Of a stretch of 64,000 nucleotides of DNA, positions 27,312 to 36,354 are shown piece by piece (position 1 is the stretch's first letter; each line of letters opens with the position of its first letter). Made by a program: the position numbers and the translations under genes. The notes below the pieces were generated by a model that had not been told where the DNA came from, made no database searches, and saw nothing but the letters and a program-made list of their open reading frames with translations. The DNA is from Prolixibacteraceae bacterium (GTDB taxonomy: Bacteria > Bacteroidota > Bacteroidia > Bacteroidales > Prolixibacteraceae), in NCBI GenBank assembly GCA_025355875.1, contig JANXYV010000138.1:1-64000 (forward strand). The letters are read 5' to 3'.

Positions 27312-28100
27312 TTACTTCATCAATTCTGCCGGAATCGCTTTTATCTTTTCAAGCTCTATCTTTCGGATAAATAATTCGCCGCCTTCAGACTGAATCTGGA
27401 TTTTGCCTTTGGTGAGTGGTGCTTTTTTGCCGTTTTCAATCTTGCTGCAACTGGTATTGACCATCACCACCTGTCCGTTATCGACATGAACCGAAGTTTG
27501 TCCGAAGCAATACAAATCAACCGTATTCCATTCGCCGAGTGGCTTTTCGGTATCCCTGGCTTTCTTGATGGAACGGCCGTTTTCACTTTCACTGAAGGCC
27601 GTGGTTGATCCTTCAGGAGAAAAGATAAAGTTCTTTCCGTCGTCCGATTTTTTGGTTTTTGTTTCGCAGGCGGTGGCTCCCATCAGGTAGGTGTCGCCCA
27701 GGTTATTGTGCCACAACTGATGTTCGATACAAGTCATCCAGGTTCCAAAAGCAACTCCAAACGGGCCGAAACTGTGGTAAAGCAACCCGCTGTTTTGCAT
27801 TCCGAATACTTTTTCGCCCCATTTGTATTCAAGATGGAGGTGATAATTTTCGAACTCGTCTTTGGTGGCAAGCGATGCGTTGATTTCTCCTGAAACCCGG
27901 ATCACTTTTTGGCCATCCAGGGTGATGACCTGATAAGTCGATTCAGGAGTCGCTTTTTTGGCCAAATCTTCGAAACCACCAATTGGGCTTCCAAGGTAGA
28001 TGTCAAAGTTTTTCAGGTCTTTGCCGTTGAAAAGTGGTTGCTGAGCCTGAACTCCAGATAGGAAAAAGGAAAAAGAAACGAGGAAAAGAAGGTTTTTCAT
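27312..28100 (-). CDS. DUF1080 (3-keto-disaccharide hydrolase-type) secreted protein
   Basis: The start at 28100 gives a signal peptide (MKNLLFLVSFSFFLSGVQAQ); a longer form from 28142 adds 14 residues ahead of it. The mature protein opens QPLFNGKDLKNFDIYLG, the standard beginning of the DUF1080 concanavalin-like fold, and has WNTVDLYCFGQTSVHVDNGQVV near its end. The family includes 3-keto-glucoside hydrolases and many uncharacterised secreted proteins with glycan-related roles. Length (262) is normal. It stands alone on the minus strand downstream of a terminator. Confidence 0.8.
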   Translation of the reverse strand: MKNLLFLVSFSFFLSGVQAQQPLFNGKDLKNFDIYLGSPIGGFEDLAKKATPESTYQVITLDGQKVIRVSGEINASLATKDEFENYHLHLEYKWGEKVFGMQNSGLLYHSFGPFGVAFGTWMTCIEHQLWHNNLGDTYLMGATACETKTKKSDDGKNFIFSPEGSTTAFSESENGRSIKKARDTEKPLGEWNTVDLYCFGQTSVHVDNGQVVMVNTSCSKIENGKKAPLTKGKIQIQSEGGELFIRKIELEKIKAIPAELMK

Positions 28101-28125
28101 GGCGGTTGGGTTGGGTAAGAATGAC

Positions 28126-28156
28126 AAAAAAAACTGCCCCATAAAGATAGGGCAGT
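28126..28156 (-). terminator. Terminator after the small DNA-binding protein gene
   Basis: ACTGCCC (28133-28139) and GGGCAGT (28150-28156) form a 7-bp stem with a 10-base loop. The minus strand then runs into eight Ts. Confidence 0.8.
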
Positions 28157-28180
28157 CTATCGAATTAATAAAAATTGAGA

Positions 28181-28429
28181 TTAATGGATGGCCAGCAATT
28201 GTTCTGCCCGGTCCAGAATAGCAGTATCATCAAGTAGAACGACACCTCCGTTTGGACCCGGTTCGATGTGTAATCCTACAGATTTGCCTCTGTCATAGTT
28301 TGCGCCTCCAAAATAATTCCTGACGGTTTCAACTTCTAGCCCAAATTCCTGCGCAATTTGATGGATGGAACCGGCAGGCAAACTGTCTTTGATGTGACGC
28401 AACTCATTAAAAGTGATCTTTCTTTCCAT
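28181..28429 (-). CDS. Small putative DNA-binding protein
   Basis: This 82-residue protein is of a type common in Bacteroidota. Residues 10-45 (LRHIKDSLPAGSIHQIAQEFGLEVETVRNYFGG) form a helix-turn-helix with recognition helix VETVRNYF. The C-terminal part (GVVLLDDTAILDRAEQLLA) is a short beta-alpha segment. Relatives are usually annotated only as DNA-binding proteins. It has its own terminator and stands alone. Targets unknown. Confidence 0.7.
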   Translation of the reverse strand: MERKITFNELRHIKDSLPAGSIHQIAQEFGLEVETVRNYFGGANYDRGKSVGLHIEPGPNGGVVLLDDTAILDRAEQLLAIH

Positions 28430-28672
28430 GACTTTTTGTTTTATGGTTATACCTATATTATCTTTTGAAATGCACTTTAAAGATAAAATTAATATAGAAA
28501 TAACAATGAGGTAACTTTCATGTTTTACTGACAGGTTTTCGAAAAAGTATGGGATTCATTTATTTAACAGTTGGAAGTTATTTTATTTCTAATTGTATAT
28601 CAGACAGTTTTAAAAATGCTGCTTGTTACAGTTCGATTGCTTTTCGATTAAAAAATTAACAATATTTAAGAT

Positions 28673-31621
28673 TTATTGAATACCTTTCTTTAAGGCATTG
28701 TAAACTGCCTGATGCATCTGCGGACGAATATTCAGATCGCTGAGGCCTGAATTTCTTCGTGTTGGATATACCCGGTTCGAAAGAAACAGGAAGAGTAACT
28801 GGTTGTCCGGATCGGCCCAAACAAATGTTCCGGTGAATCCGGTATGTCCATAACTTTCCGGACTCGCATCTTCTGCCGGAAATTTATTTTTCTGACCAGC
28901 GATTCCAGGGTTTGGTTTGTCAAATCCGAGTGCGCGGTGACTTTCGGCATTTGGAAATTGAAGTTTTGTAAATTCGGTTACTGTTTCCGGCGAAAGGTAT
29001 TGTTTTCCTCCGTAGCAGCCCATTTGAAGGTACATCTGCATCACCTTGGCCAGATCGTTCGCATTGCTGAAAAGTCCGGCATTTCCCGATATTCCGCCCA
29101 TTAACGCAGCTGTTTCGTCATGGACAAATCCCTGAAGAAGTTCCTTCCGGAAATCCTGGTCATTTTCAGTGGGCGCAATCTCTTGAACAGGGTATCTTTC
29201 ATAGGGTTTAAATCCAATAGAAACTGCACCCATCGGTTTGTAAAATTCCGTATTTAAATATTCCTGAAACGGTTGACCGGTCAGTCTTTCAGTCACATAA
29301 GGCATCAAACTGAAACCCAAATCGGAATAATGAAATTCTTTTTTTGCGCGCAGAGGCGATTTGACAATTTCGCTGATCATCTGTTTTCTGAAATCATTTC
29401 GTTCGTAAATTCCTGAGGAAACCCGCACCTGATAATCGTTAGAAGGCTGATGGCGAAATATCTCCTTTCTCAGCTTGGCGGTGGTTCCAGGTTCGATCCA
29501 AAATGGGATTCCGCTTTGAAGCCTGGCCTGATGGGTTAATACATCGCGAACGGTCATTTCGGCCTTGTTTGTTTTTTTAAACTCGGCAAAATAATTGGCA
29601 AAGGGAGCATCCAGATTAATCTCTTTATCATCATACAATTTCATCATAACCGGAAGTGCAGCCGTCACCTTAGTTAAAGAAGCCAGGTCGTATAGATTTC
29701 TGTTCTGAACAGGAACCGGATTTTCATAGGTAAAAGAACCGTAACTCTTTTTGAAAATTACTTTTCCATCTTTGGCTACCAATACCTGGCAGCCCGGAAA
29801 GGCTTTCTTTTCGATGGCTATTCCGGCCAGCGAATCCAATTGTGAACTGAGGTAGACCGAATTGATTTTCACTTCTTCAGGAAGCGTGTATTTTAACCGC
29901 CCGATCGGTTTGATTTCGATTCCTGAATGGAGTGGAAACTGATAAATACTCACCGGAAGCTTTCCAACACCACCGGTGGCCCCAAAAATGAGCTGAGCAG
30001 CCAATTCCTCTGTATCGGGGTCGTCCTGATAGGCAACGATTATGCTTTTAACATCCGGAAATAAACCGAAATTAGTCAGTGCGTATGGATTTCCGAAGAA
30101 AGAGACCACCACATTCCTGTTCCGCAATTGTTCGATGATACTGATTTGCTGATCAGAGATTCCGAATCGTTTGGAAGGATACATTCCCATCCCGGTGATC
30201 CCCACTATCAGGAGATTGTATGGTTTTAACTGATTCAAAAGCTTGTCTATTTCGGCTTCCGAAGGAGTCTTGCCAACGTTGAAATGATCGATTGAACTAT
30301 AGTTTTCAAGCATAGTCTGAAACGGACCAACTTTTTCCGAACCAATTACCAAACTGGCCATTTTAAGCGTATCAAGGTTTTGCAGAGGAAGCAGGTTTTG
30401 CTGGTTTCGCAGAACCGTCAAGGCTTGTTCCTGAAGCAAGCGTTTGGTGAGGCGGAATTTGTTTTCGTTTAATTTCTGATTCAGGTTTGATAACTCGACC
30501 AATTTCTGTCGGTCGAGTTCCATCCATTTTTTGATCATCAAAATCTTCCGGCATTTTTCATTGATTTCTGCTACTGTCAATTCTCCATGGGCGACGGCCT
30601 GTTTTACAGCCTCAACTGCACGATCGAGCCGGGGCACAATCTCGATCATATCATTTCCGGCTTTTAGTGCTTTTACCGACGATTCGGCTGACGAATAAAG
30701 ATTGCTTACTCCTTTCATGTTCATGGCATCGGTGATCACCAGTCCTTCGAATCCCATTTCGTTTTTCAGCTTATTCTTTATGATTTTACTTGAAAGGCTA
30801 GCAGGGATTTTGGCATTGGATTCCATTGATGGAACCTGCAAGTGACCGGTCATGATGGCTCCAATTCCTTTATTGATAAGGGAAGTGAAGGGAAACAATT
30901 CCATCGAGTCAAGCGCTTTTTCCGTCTTTCTGATCAACGGAAGTTCCAGATGGGAATCGGTTTCGGTATCGCCATGACCCGGAAAATGTTTGGCGACCGC
31001 CAAAATTCCGGCGGCTTGCATTCCGCTGGCATACAACCATGTTTTGCGGGCAACCTGTTCCCTGTTTTCGCCGAACGAACGGAAACTGATGACTGGATTT
31101 GCCGGATTGATATTGATATCGGCAACCGGTGCCATGTTGATGTGGATTCCAAGAAGGCGGCATTGTTGCCCTATTTCGAAACCCATCCGGTAAATGAGCG
31201 AGTCGTTCTGTATTGCGCCAAGTGCCATCTGTACCGGATAACTGATCGTGGAATCAAGCCGGAAGCCCAATCCTGTTTCAGCATCAATGGCCACAAGCAG
31301 CGGAACATTGGAAGCTGCCTGAAGTTTATTGCACAATTTCGCCTGGGAAACCGGTCCCCCTTGCATAAAGATCACACCTCCGACCTGAAACTGAGCGATT
31401 TGTTCCAGAAGCTCATCGGTTTGCCCGCTTTTTTTGTCCGAATAGGCCTGAACCATAAATAGTTGTCCTATTTTTTGCTTCAAGGTCAGTTTCATCATGA
31501 GAGAATCGACCCATCGGTCATCAGCATATTTGAGAAAGGTTGGTTTCTCTTTGGCATTAGTAATTCCAAAGCTTATAATCAGGATGAAGAATATTGCGAT
31601 TGAATGTCTCATTTGATTCAT
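28673..31621 (-). CDS. GH3 beta-N-acetylglucosaminidase fused to a serine hydrolase
   Basis: This 982-residue exported protein has a signal sequence (about 1-23). It has a GH3 NagZ-like TIM barrel (30-375) with KHFPGHGDTETDSH at 211-224, whose His/Asp pair is the NagZ acid-base dyad, and the nucleophile Asp298 in VITDAMNMKG. A GH3 C-domain follows (390-590), and then a beta-lactamase-family serine hydrolase domain (about 600-980) with SLTK as the SxxK motif, HYSDLGF at the YxN position and GHTGFTGT near the end. The combination is known in Bacteroidota and suggests trimming of peptidoglycan sugars and peptides or D-amino-acid bonds in the periplasm. It stands alone on the minus strand. Confidence 0.9.
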   Translation of the reverse strand: MNQMRHSIAIFFILIISFGITNAKEKPTFLKYADDRWVDSLMMKLTLKQKIGQLFMVQAYSDKKSGQTDELLEQIAQFQVGGVIFMQGGPVSQAKLCNKLQAASNVPLLVAIDAETGLGFRLDSTISYPVQMALGAIQNDSLIYRMGFEIGQQCRLLGIHINMAPVADININPANPVISFRSFGENREQVARKTWLYASGMQAAGILAVAKHFPGHGDTETDSHLELPLIRKTEKALDSMELFPFTSLINKGIGAIMTGHLQVPSMESNAKIPASLSSKIIKNKLKNEMGFEGLVITDAMNMKGVSNLYSSAESSVKALKAGNDMIEIVPRLDRAVEAVKQAVAHGELTVAEINEKCRKILMIKKWMELDRQKLVELSNLNQKLNENKFRLTKRLLQEQALTVLRNQQNLLPLQNLDTLKMASLVIGSEKVGPFQTMLENYSSIDHFNVGKTPSEAEIDKLLNQLKPYNLLIVGITGMGMYPSKRFGISDQQISIIEQLRNRNVVVSFFGNPYALTNFGLFPDVKSIIVAYQDDPDTEELAAQLIFGATGGVGKLPVSIYQFPLHSGIEIKPIGRLKYTLPEEVKINSVYLSSQLDSLAGIAIEKKAFPGCQVLVAKDGKVIFKKSYGSFTYENPVPVQNRNLYDLASLTKVTAALPVMMKLYDDKEINLDAPFANYFAEFKKTNKAEMTVRDVLTHQARLQSGIPFWIEPGTTAKLRKEIFRHQPSNDYQVRVSSGIYERNDFRKQMISEIVKSPLRAKKEFHYSDLGFSLMPYVTERLTGQPFQEYLNTEFYKPMGAVSIGFKPYERYPVQEIAPTENDQDFRKELLQGFVHDETAALMGGISGNAGLFSNANDLAKVMQMYLQMGCYGGKQYLSPETVTEFTKLQFPNAESHRALGFDKPNPGIAGQKNKFPAEDASPESYGHTGFTGTFVWADPDNQLLFLFLSNRVYPTRRNSGLSDLNIRPQMHQAVYNALKKGIQ

Positions 31622-31844
31622 AAATCAGGTGGTAAAGTTAAAAATCCTGAGAAGCTTCGGAATACTGATAGTGATTTTTTAATGTTGAATAATTCATTCA
31701 ATATTGGAATGTAAATGATTGTAAAAATGTTCATTAAAGAATAAATGATTGCTTTTTTACTCTTTATGCTTTCATTTTTATCGTTTATTTCAATGTTCCC
31801 GACAGTTATTTATTCAATTGTTAAAAAATGTAAAAATCATTTAC

Positions 31845-31852
31845 TAATTTTG
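31845..31852 (+). promoter_or_regulatory. Possible -7 element (TAATTTTG) before the beta-helix lipoprotein
   Basis: TAATTTTG matches the phylum's TAnnTTTG element and lies 45 bases before the start codon. The nearest upstream TTG (31818-31820) is 24 bases away, longer than the usual 19-21, so support is moderate. Confidence 0.45.
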
Positions 31853-31896
31853 GACACTAAGTACATGAATTTGACGTTATACCTGAAATAACCAAC

Positions 31897-33336
31897 TTGA
31901 AGAGACTCCTCAACATATTACTTCTTGTACTTTCTTTTGGGTATTTAATTTCCTGCGAGGATGATAAATACCTGTCATCTCCGGATGCTAAGCTGCGTTT
32001 TTCGTTGGATACGGTCATGTTCGATACTGTTTTTACTACGATCGGTTCAACAACCAAACATTTAAAAATCTATAATCCCTATAAACAGAAAGTCAGGATT
32101 TCATCAATCAAGCTGGCCAAATCAGAAAAGTCTAACTTCAGGTTAAATATTAACGGGGTTTCTTCCAATGAGGTACAGAATGTTGAGATTGCTCCGTTTG
32201 ACAGCCTGTATATTTTCGTTGAAGTGACCGTTGATCCCAATGGACAGAACCTTCCTCTGGTGGTTAAAGATTCCATCGAATTCGTGACTAATATGAATCA
32301 TCAGGATGTCGATTTGGTTGCCTGGGGGCAGGATTTCAATCTGATTAAAAAGCAAAGGCTGAAAACCACCACCTGGAAAAAAGATAAACCTTACCTGATT
32401 TACAATTATGCGTTTGTTGACAGTAATGCGACACTCACCATCGAACCTGGTACAAAAATTTACTTTCACAAAGATGCCGGCCTGTATGTAAAAGGGAATG
32501 TAATAGCGAAGGGTACGGTTGAGAATCCGATACATTTTGGAGGTGATCGGCTTGAAGATGTATACGCCGACGTGCCCGATCAGTGGAATGGAGTATTGCT
32601 CTATTCAGGAAGTAAGGGAAATGTATTCACGAATGCAGAAATCAAGAACGCAAATATTGGTCTTCAGGTTGGAAACATCGAAAACACTGGTTTTGCAAGC
32701 GTAAAACTCAGCAGCGTAAAAATTCAGAATATGGCCTATGCGGGAATATTTTCCATGAAGTCAGATATTCAGGCTGACAATTGTTTGATAACCAATTGTG
32801 GCTTTTATGCGGTGGCTCTCCTGGTGGGAGGAACGTATGAATTTTACCATTCAACCATCGCCAATTATTGGGGCGGGTATGGGTCAAAGGCTCGGAGCAC
32901 ACCAGCATTGCAGATTCAGAATTACTTGATAATCAATAAAGATAAACCCGCCTATGTGGGCGATTTAATTCAAGCTGATTTTGGAAACTGCATCATTACC
33001 GGAAATGCCATCGATGGGAATGAACTCCTCTTAAGCAAAAATCCGGAAGCAGCTTTTAATTATAAATTTGACAATTGTATTCTTCAGGTGGCCGATACTT
33101 TTAAAGTGAATAATCCCTTGCATTATGAAAGTATCCTGAAAGGTGTTAATCCCAAATTTGTTGACCCTTATAAGAAATACAATTTTGAACTCGACATCCT
33201 CAGCCCAGCCAAAGATGTGGGAAAAGTATCGATTGCGAAACTCTTCCCAAAGGACCTGAAAGGCCGGGACCGGTTGTTGGATAAAGGCCCTGACCTGGGC
33301 GCTCTCGAACGGCAGGAAAAGAAAGCCGGCAAATAA
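31897..33336 (+). CDS. Lipoprotein with right-handed beta-helix domain
   Basis: Translation must begin at TTG (31897): the nearest ATG upstream is out of frame, and the TTG gives an exact lipoprotein signal (LLLVLSFGYLISC, Cys20). Residues 25-130 look like an Ig-like fold (FDTVFTTIGSTTKHLKIYNPY). Residues 150-440 are a right-handed beta-helix (LTIEPGTKIYFHKDAGLYVKG, then repeated strands such as NAEIKNANIGLQVGN). The C-terminus is KGPDLGALERQ, typical of this Bacteroidales lipoprotein group. It is likely exposed at the outer membrane and may bind carbohydrate; no catalytic triad is evident. The EEP-family gene follows 15 bases later. Confidence 0.75.
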   Translation: MKRLLNILLLVLSFGYLISCEDDKYLSSPDAKLRFSLDTVMFDTVFTTIGSTTKHLKIYNPYKQKVRISSIKLAKSEKSNFRLNINGVSSNEVQNVEIAPFDSLYIFVEVTVDPNGQNLPLVVKDSIEFVTNMNHQDVDLVAWGQDFNLIKKQRLKTTTWKKDKPYLIYNYAFVDSNATLTIEPGTKIYFHKDAGLYVKGNVIAKGTVENPIHFGGDRLEDVYADVPDQWNGVLLYSGSKGNVFTNAEIKNANIGLQVGNIENTGFASVKLSSVKIQNMAYAGIFSMKSDIQADNCLITNCGFYAVALLVGGTYEFYHSTIANYWGGYGSKARSTPALQIQNYLIINKDKPAYVGDLIQADFGNCIITGNAIDGNELLLSKNPEAAFNYKFDNCILQVADTFKVNNPLHYESILKGVNPKFVDPYKKYNFELDILSPAKDVGKVSIAKLFPKDLKGRDRLLDKGPDLGALERQEKKAGK

Positions 33337-33351
33337 GTTTACCAATTCGTC

Positions 33352-34392
33352 ATGAAGATGAAAGGCTTGATGGCACTGTGGTTTCTGCTCTGTTTTCTAA
33401 TCGGGAAATCAATTGCTCAGGCAAAATCAGCCCAAAATGAATATTCTTTCCTGTTTTACAATACTGAAAATTTCTTTGATACTGAAAACGATTCATTAAC
33501 CCGGGATGAGGAATTTACTTCGGAAGGAGACCGGCGCTGGACTCCGGGCAGGATGCATGCCAAGGCTGAAAGACTCGGAAAAGTAATTCTGGCCGCCGGA
33601 AAATGGAACGCCCCGGTTTTTGTAGGATTGTGCGAAGTTGAAAACCTGATGGCTCTGGAACTTATCACCGGACTCGCACCGATCAATAATTATCACTATC
33701 AGATTGTGCAGAAGGATTCCCCTGATGAAAGGGGAATCGATGTTGCTTTTCTCTATCGCCCTGAATTATTTCATCCTTTATTTTATCAGGCTATTCCGGT
33801 CATCGATCCGGACGACAAATCATTCCATACCCGTGATATTCTGCAAATATGTGGAGTGCTGAATGGATGCGACACTTTGCACCTGTTTGTCAACCACTGG
33901 CCGTCGAGATATGGTGGAATGATGGAAACGCAGAGACTTCGTTGGTTAGCTGCCGAAACCCTGAAAACGGCCATTCATGGTCTGAGAGCGAAATATCCAA
34001 AGCCTAAGATTATCTGTATGGGTGATTTTAACGACAATCCCAATGATGAAAGTCTGGCGAATGTTTTAGAAGCCAGGGAAGTTGATCATCCTCAGATCGC
34101 CGGAGAAATGATCAACCTATCTGCCCAATGGCTCAAAAGGCCGATCAAAACGATTAAACATCAATATGATTGGGAAGCCTTTGATCAATTCATCGTTTCC
34201 GATTATTTTCTCCGGAAAAACGAATGTTATGAATTCTTGTATGCCGAAATATTCGATGCCGGTTTCCTTCTTGAACCTGATCCCAAATTTGGCGGGGTGA
34301 AACCTAAACGCACTTATGTTGGTTATAAATATCAGGAAGGCTTTTCGGATCACCTGCCGGTTTTTCTCCGGATTAAATTTCCGGATCATTGA
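33352..34392 (+). CDS. Secreted endonuclease/exonuclease/phosphatase (EEP) family protein
   Basis: The 346-residue protein has a signal peptide (to about 22, SIAQAKS). The EEP metal-dependent hydrolase fold is shown by FYNTENFFD, GLCEVEN (metal Glu), NHWPSR, GDFNDNP (catalytic Asp-Asn) and the terminal SDHLPVFL. Members cut nucleic acids or hydrolyse phosphate esters; export suggests phosphate or nucleotide scavenging. It is probably co-transcribed with the preceding lipoprotein. Its last 7 bases overlap the end of the convergent tRNA nucleotidyltransferase gene. Confidence 0.87.
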   Translation: MKMKGLMALWFLLCFLIGKSIAQAKSAQNEYSFLFYNTENFFDTENDSLTRDEEFTSEGDRRWTPGRMHAKAERLGKVILAAGKWNAPVFVGLCEVENLMALELITGLAPINNYHYQIVQKDSPDERGIDVAFLYRPELFHPLFYQAIPVIDPDDKSFHTRDILQICGVLNGCDTLHLFVNHWPSRYGGMMETQRLRWLAAETLKTAIHGLRAKYPKPKIICMGDFNDNPNDESLANVLEAREVDHPQIAGEMINLSAQWLKRPIKTIKHQYDWEAFDQFIVSDYFLRKNECYEFLYAEIFDAGFLLEPDPKFGGVKPKRTYVGYKYQEGFSDHLPVFLRIKFPDH

Positions 34393-35801
34393 CCGGAAAC
34401 AGGAACCAATCCTATTTCCTTAGCTTTCTCCAGCATATACTGATAGGCCTGATCAGGATCATTCTCGATAATTCCTTCCAGAATTGCCTCTTTGATTGCA
34501 CTTTTAATCAATCCGATTTCCTTACAGGGACTGAGTCCAAAAACTTCCATGATTGTTTCGCCGGTTACCGGAGGCTGGAAATTCCGGATGTGATCTTTTT
34601 CCTCCAGCTCTTTTAACTTTTGCCTGACCAACTGGAAGTTACTGTAGTATTTTTTTACTTTTTCCTGGTTTTTCGAGGTGATGTCCGCTTCGCACAAGGT
34701 CATCAGGTCATCGATGTCGTCGCCCGCCTCAAACAGTAACCTCCGGATGGCAGAATCAGTTACCTCCTCTTCAGAAAGCACAATAGGACGCATGTGAAGT
34801 TCAACCATCTTCTGGACATATTTCATTTTCTCGTTGAGCGGAAACTTCATCTTTTTAAACAAGGCTGGAACCATTTTGGCACCCACAAAATTGTGCGAAT
34901 GGAAGGTCCAACCCAATTGTGGCGAGTATTTTTTAGTTACCGGTTTGGCAATATCGTGGAGCAGTGCCGACCATCGAAGCCACAGATTGTCGGTGTTTGG
35001 TGTGATCCGGTCCAGTACTTCAAGGGTATGATAAAAATTGTCTTTGTGACCAACGCCATTGACTTCTTCCCGTCCTTTCATCCGAAACAATTCCGGAAAA
35101 ATGATTTCGAGCAGCCCGGTTTTTTCCAGAAGTTTAAAGCCAACCGAGGGTTTTGAGCAAAGGATAATCTTATTCAGTTCTTCAGCGATTCTTTCTTTGG
35201 AAATGATATGAATGCGGCTTTTGTTTTGGGTAATTGCTTTCAGTGTTTTTTCCTCGATTGAAAATCCCAGCTGAGTGGAAAACCGTATGGCACGCATCAT
35301 TCGTAACGGATCGTCAGAAAAAGTAATGCCGGGTTCGAGCGGTGTACGGATTATTTTGTTTTCAATATCCTGAAGTCCGCCAAATGGATCGATCAACTCT
35401 CCGAAACGGCTTTTGTTCAGACAAATAGCCAGTGCATTAATCGTGAAATCACGCCGGTTTTGATCTTCAGCCAAAGTGCCGTCTTCAACAACAGGTTTCC
35501 GGGAGTCTTCGCTGTAAGATTCTTTTCGTGCTCCCACAAATTCCAAATCGAGTGATCCGCTTTTGAACATAGCTGTTCCAAAAGTCTTAAATACACTGAC
35601 ATGAATGTTTGGCCCTAATTGTTGGGCAATCCTTTCTGCCAAAAAAATGCCACTCCCGATGGTGACAATATCAATGTCAGAGGAAGGGCGTTTTAAAATC
35701 AGATCCCTGACAAAACCGCCGATCACGTATGTTTCCTGATTGAGTTGATCGGCAATCTCTGAGATGACCGAAAATATTGGGTGCTGCAAATGTTTCTTCA
35801 T
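34386..35801 (-). CDS. cca: CCA tRNA nucleotidyltransferase-type enzyme with HD domain
   Basis: The 471-residue class II nucleotidyltransferase has GGFVRD at 28-33 and the catalytic D42-I-D44. The RRDFTINALAI and DDPLRMMRAIRF segments define the CCA-adding/poly(A) polymerase head and neck. An HD phosphohydrolase domain follows (LLHDIAKP, near 290). It would add or repair the CCA end of tRNAs; poly(A) polymerase activity cannot be excluded from sequence, though only one such gene is in the window. It converges on the EEP gene with a 7-base overlap. Confidence 0.87.
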   Translation of the reverse strand: MKKHLQHPIFSVISEIADQLNQETYVIGGFVRDLILKRPSSDIDIVTIGSGIFLAERIAQQLGPNIHVSVFKTFGTAMFKSGSLDLEFVGARKESYSEDSRKPVVEDGTLAEDQNRRDFTINALAICLNKSRFGELIDPFGGLQDIENKIIRTPLEPGITFSDDPLRMMRAIRFSTQLGFSIEEKTLKAITQNKSRIHIISKERIAEELNKIILCSKPSVGFKLLEKTGLLEIIFPELFRMKGREEVNGVGHKDNFYHTLEVLDRITPNTDNLWLRWSALLHDIAKPVTKKYSPQLGWTFHSHNFVGAKMVPALFKKMKFPLNEKMKYVQKMVELHMRPIVLSEEEVTDSAIRRLLFEAGDDIDDLMTLCEADITSKNQEKVKKYYSNFQLVRQKLKELEEKDHIRNFQPPVTGETIMEVFGLSPCKEIGLIKSAIKEAILEGIIENDPDQAYQYMLEKAKEIGLVPVSGQ

Positions 35802-35858
35802 GAAAAAGGCTGGAGTAATTTAAGAAAGTCAATTTGACAATCTGTTTTCAAGCTGTGA

Positions 35859-35866
35859 CAAAATTA
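35859..35866 (-). promoter_or_regulatory. Possible -7 element for cca
   Basis: The minus strand reads TAATTTTG here, 58 bases before the cca start, matching TAnnTTTG. I see no well-placed -33 element. Confidence 0.35.
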
Positions 35867-35921
35867 CAATTTATTGCTGTCGGAGGCTTCATTCTATCTT
35901 TTAAAATTATTGGCACATCAA

Positions 35922-35955
35922 TTGTTATGGACATATTGAAAAATGTATATATTTG
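35922..35955 (+). promoter_or_regulatory. Probable promoter for the thioredoxin gene
   Basis: TATATTTG at 35948-35955 is an exact -7 match. A TTG lies at 35922-35924, 23 bases upstream, slightly longer than the usual spacing. The leader would be short (start codon at 35976), which also rules out the alternative start at 35943 inside the promoter. Confidence 0.55.
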
Positions 35956-35975
35956 TATTATTAAAATTTATAGCT

Positions 35976-36347
35976 ATGTTAGAACATTTAACGCAGGAGA
36001 CATTCAAAGAAAAGGTTTTCAACTTTGAGCTCAATAAGGAATGGAAGTATGAAGGAAAAACTCCATGTATGATCGATTTCTATGCTGACTGGTGCGGACC
36101 ATGCAAAATGGTCGCTCCGCTTTTGGAGGAATTACAGAAAGAATACGGCAAAACCCTGGTGATTTATAAGGTTAATACCGAAGACGAACGCGAATTATCG
36201 GCCATGTTTGGAATTCAAAGCATTCCTTCGCTGCTGTTTGTTCCGGTTGACGGTCAGCCACAAATGGCGATGGGGGCACTTCCAAAGTCGACTTTCGAGA
36301 AGGCCATTGCAGAAGTGCTGAATGTAAAAAAGCCATCCATAAATTAA
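35976..36347 (+). CDS. trxA: Thioredoxin
   Basis: The 123-residue protein has the full thioredoxin fold with W39-C-G-P-C43 and the cis-proline in GIQSIPSLLF. It has no signal peptide when translation starts at 35976; an earlier ATG at 35943 falls within the predicted -7 element. It is a cytosolic disulfide reductant. It is slightly longer than E. coli TrxA because of its N-terminus (MLEHLTQETFKEKVFNF). It converges with murF. Confidence 0.92.
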   Translation: MLEHLTQETFKEKVFNFELNKEWKYEGKTPCMIDFYADWCGPCKMVAPLLEELQKEYGKTLVIYKVNTEDERELSAMFGIQSIPSLLFVPVDGQPQMAMGALPKSTFEKAIAEVLNVKKPSIN

Positions 36348-36354
36348 ATTCCGG

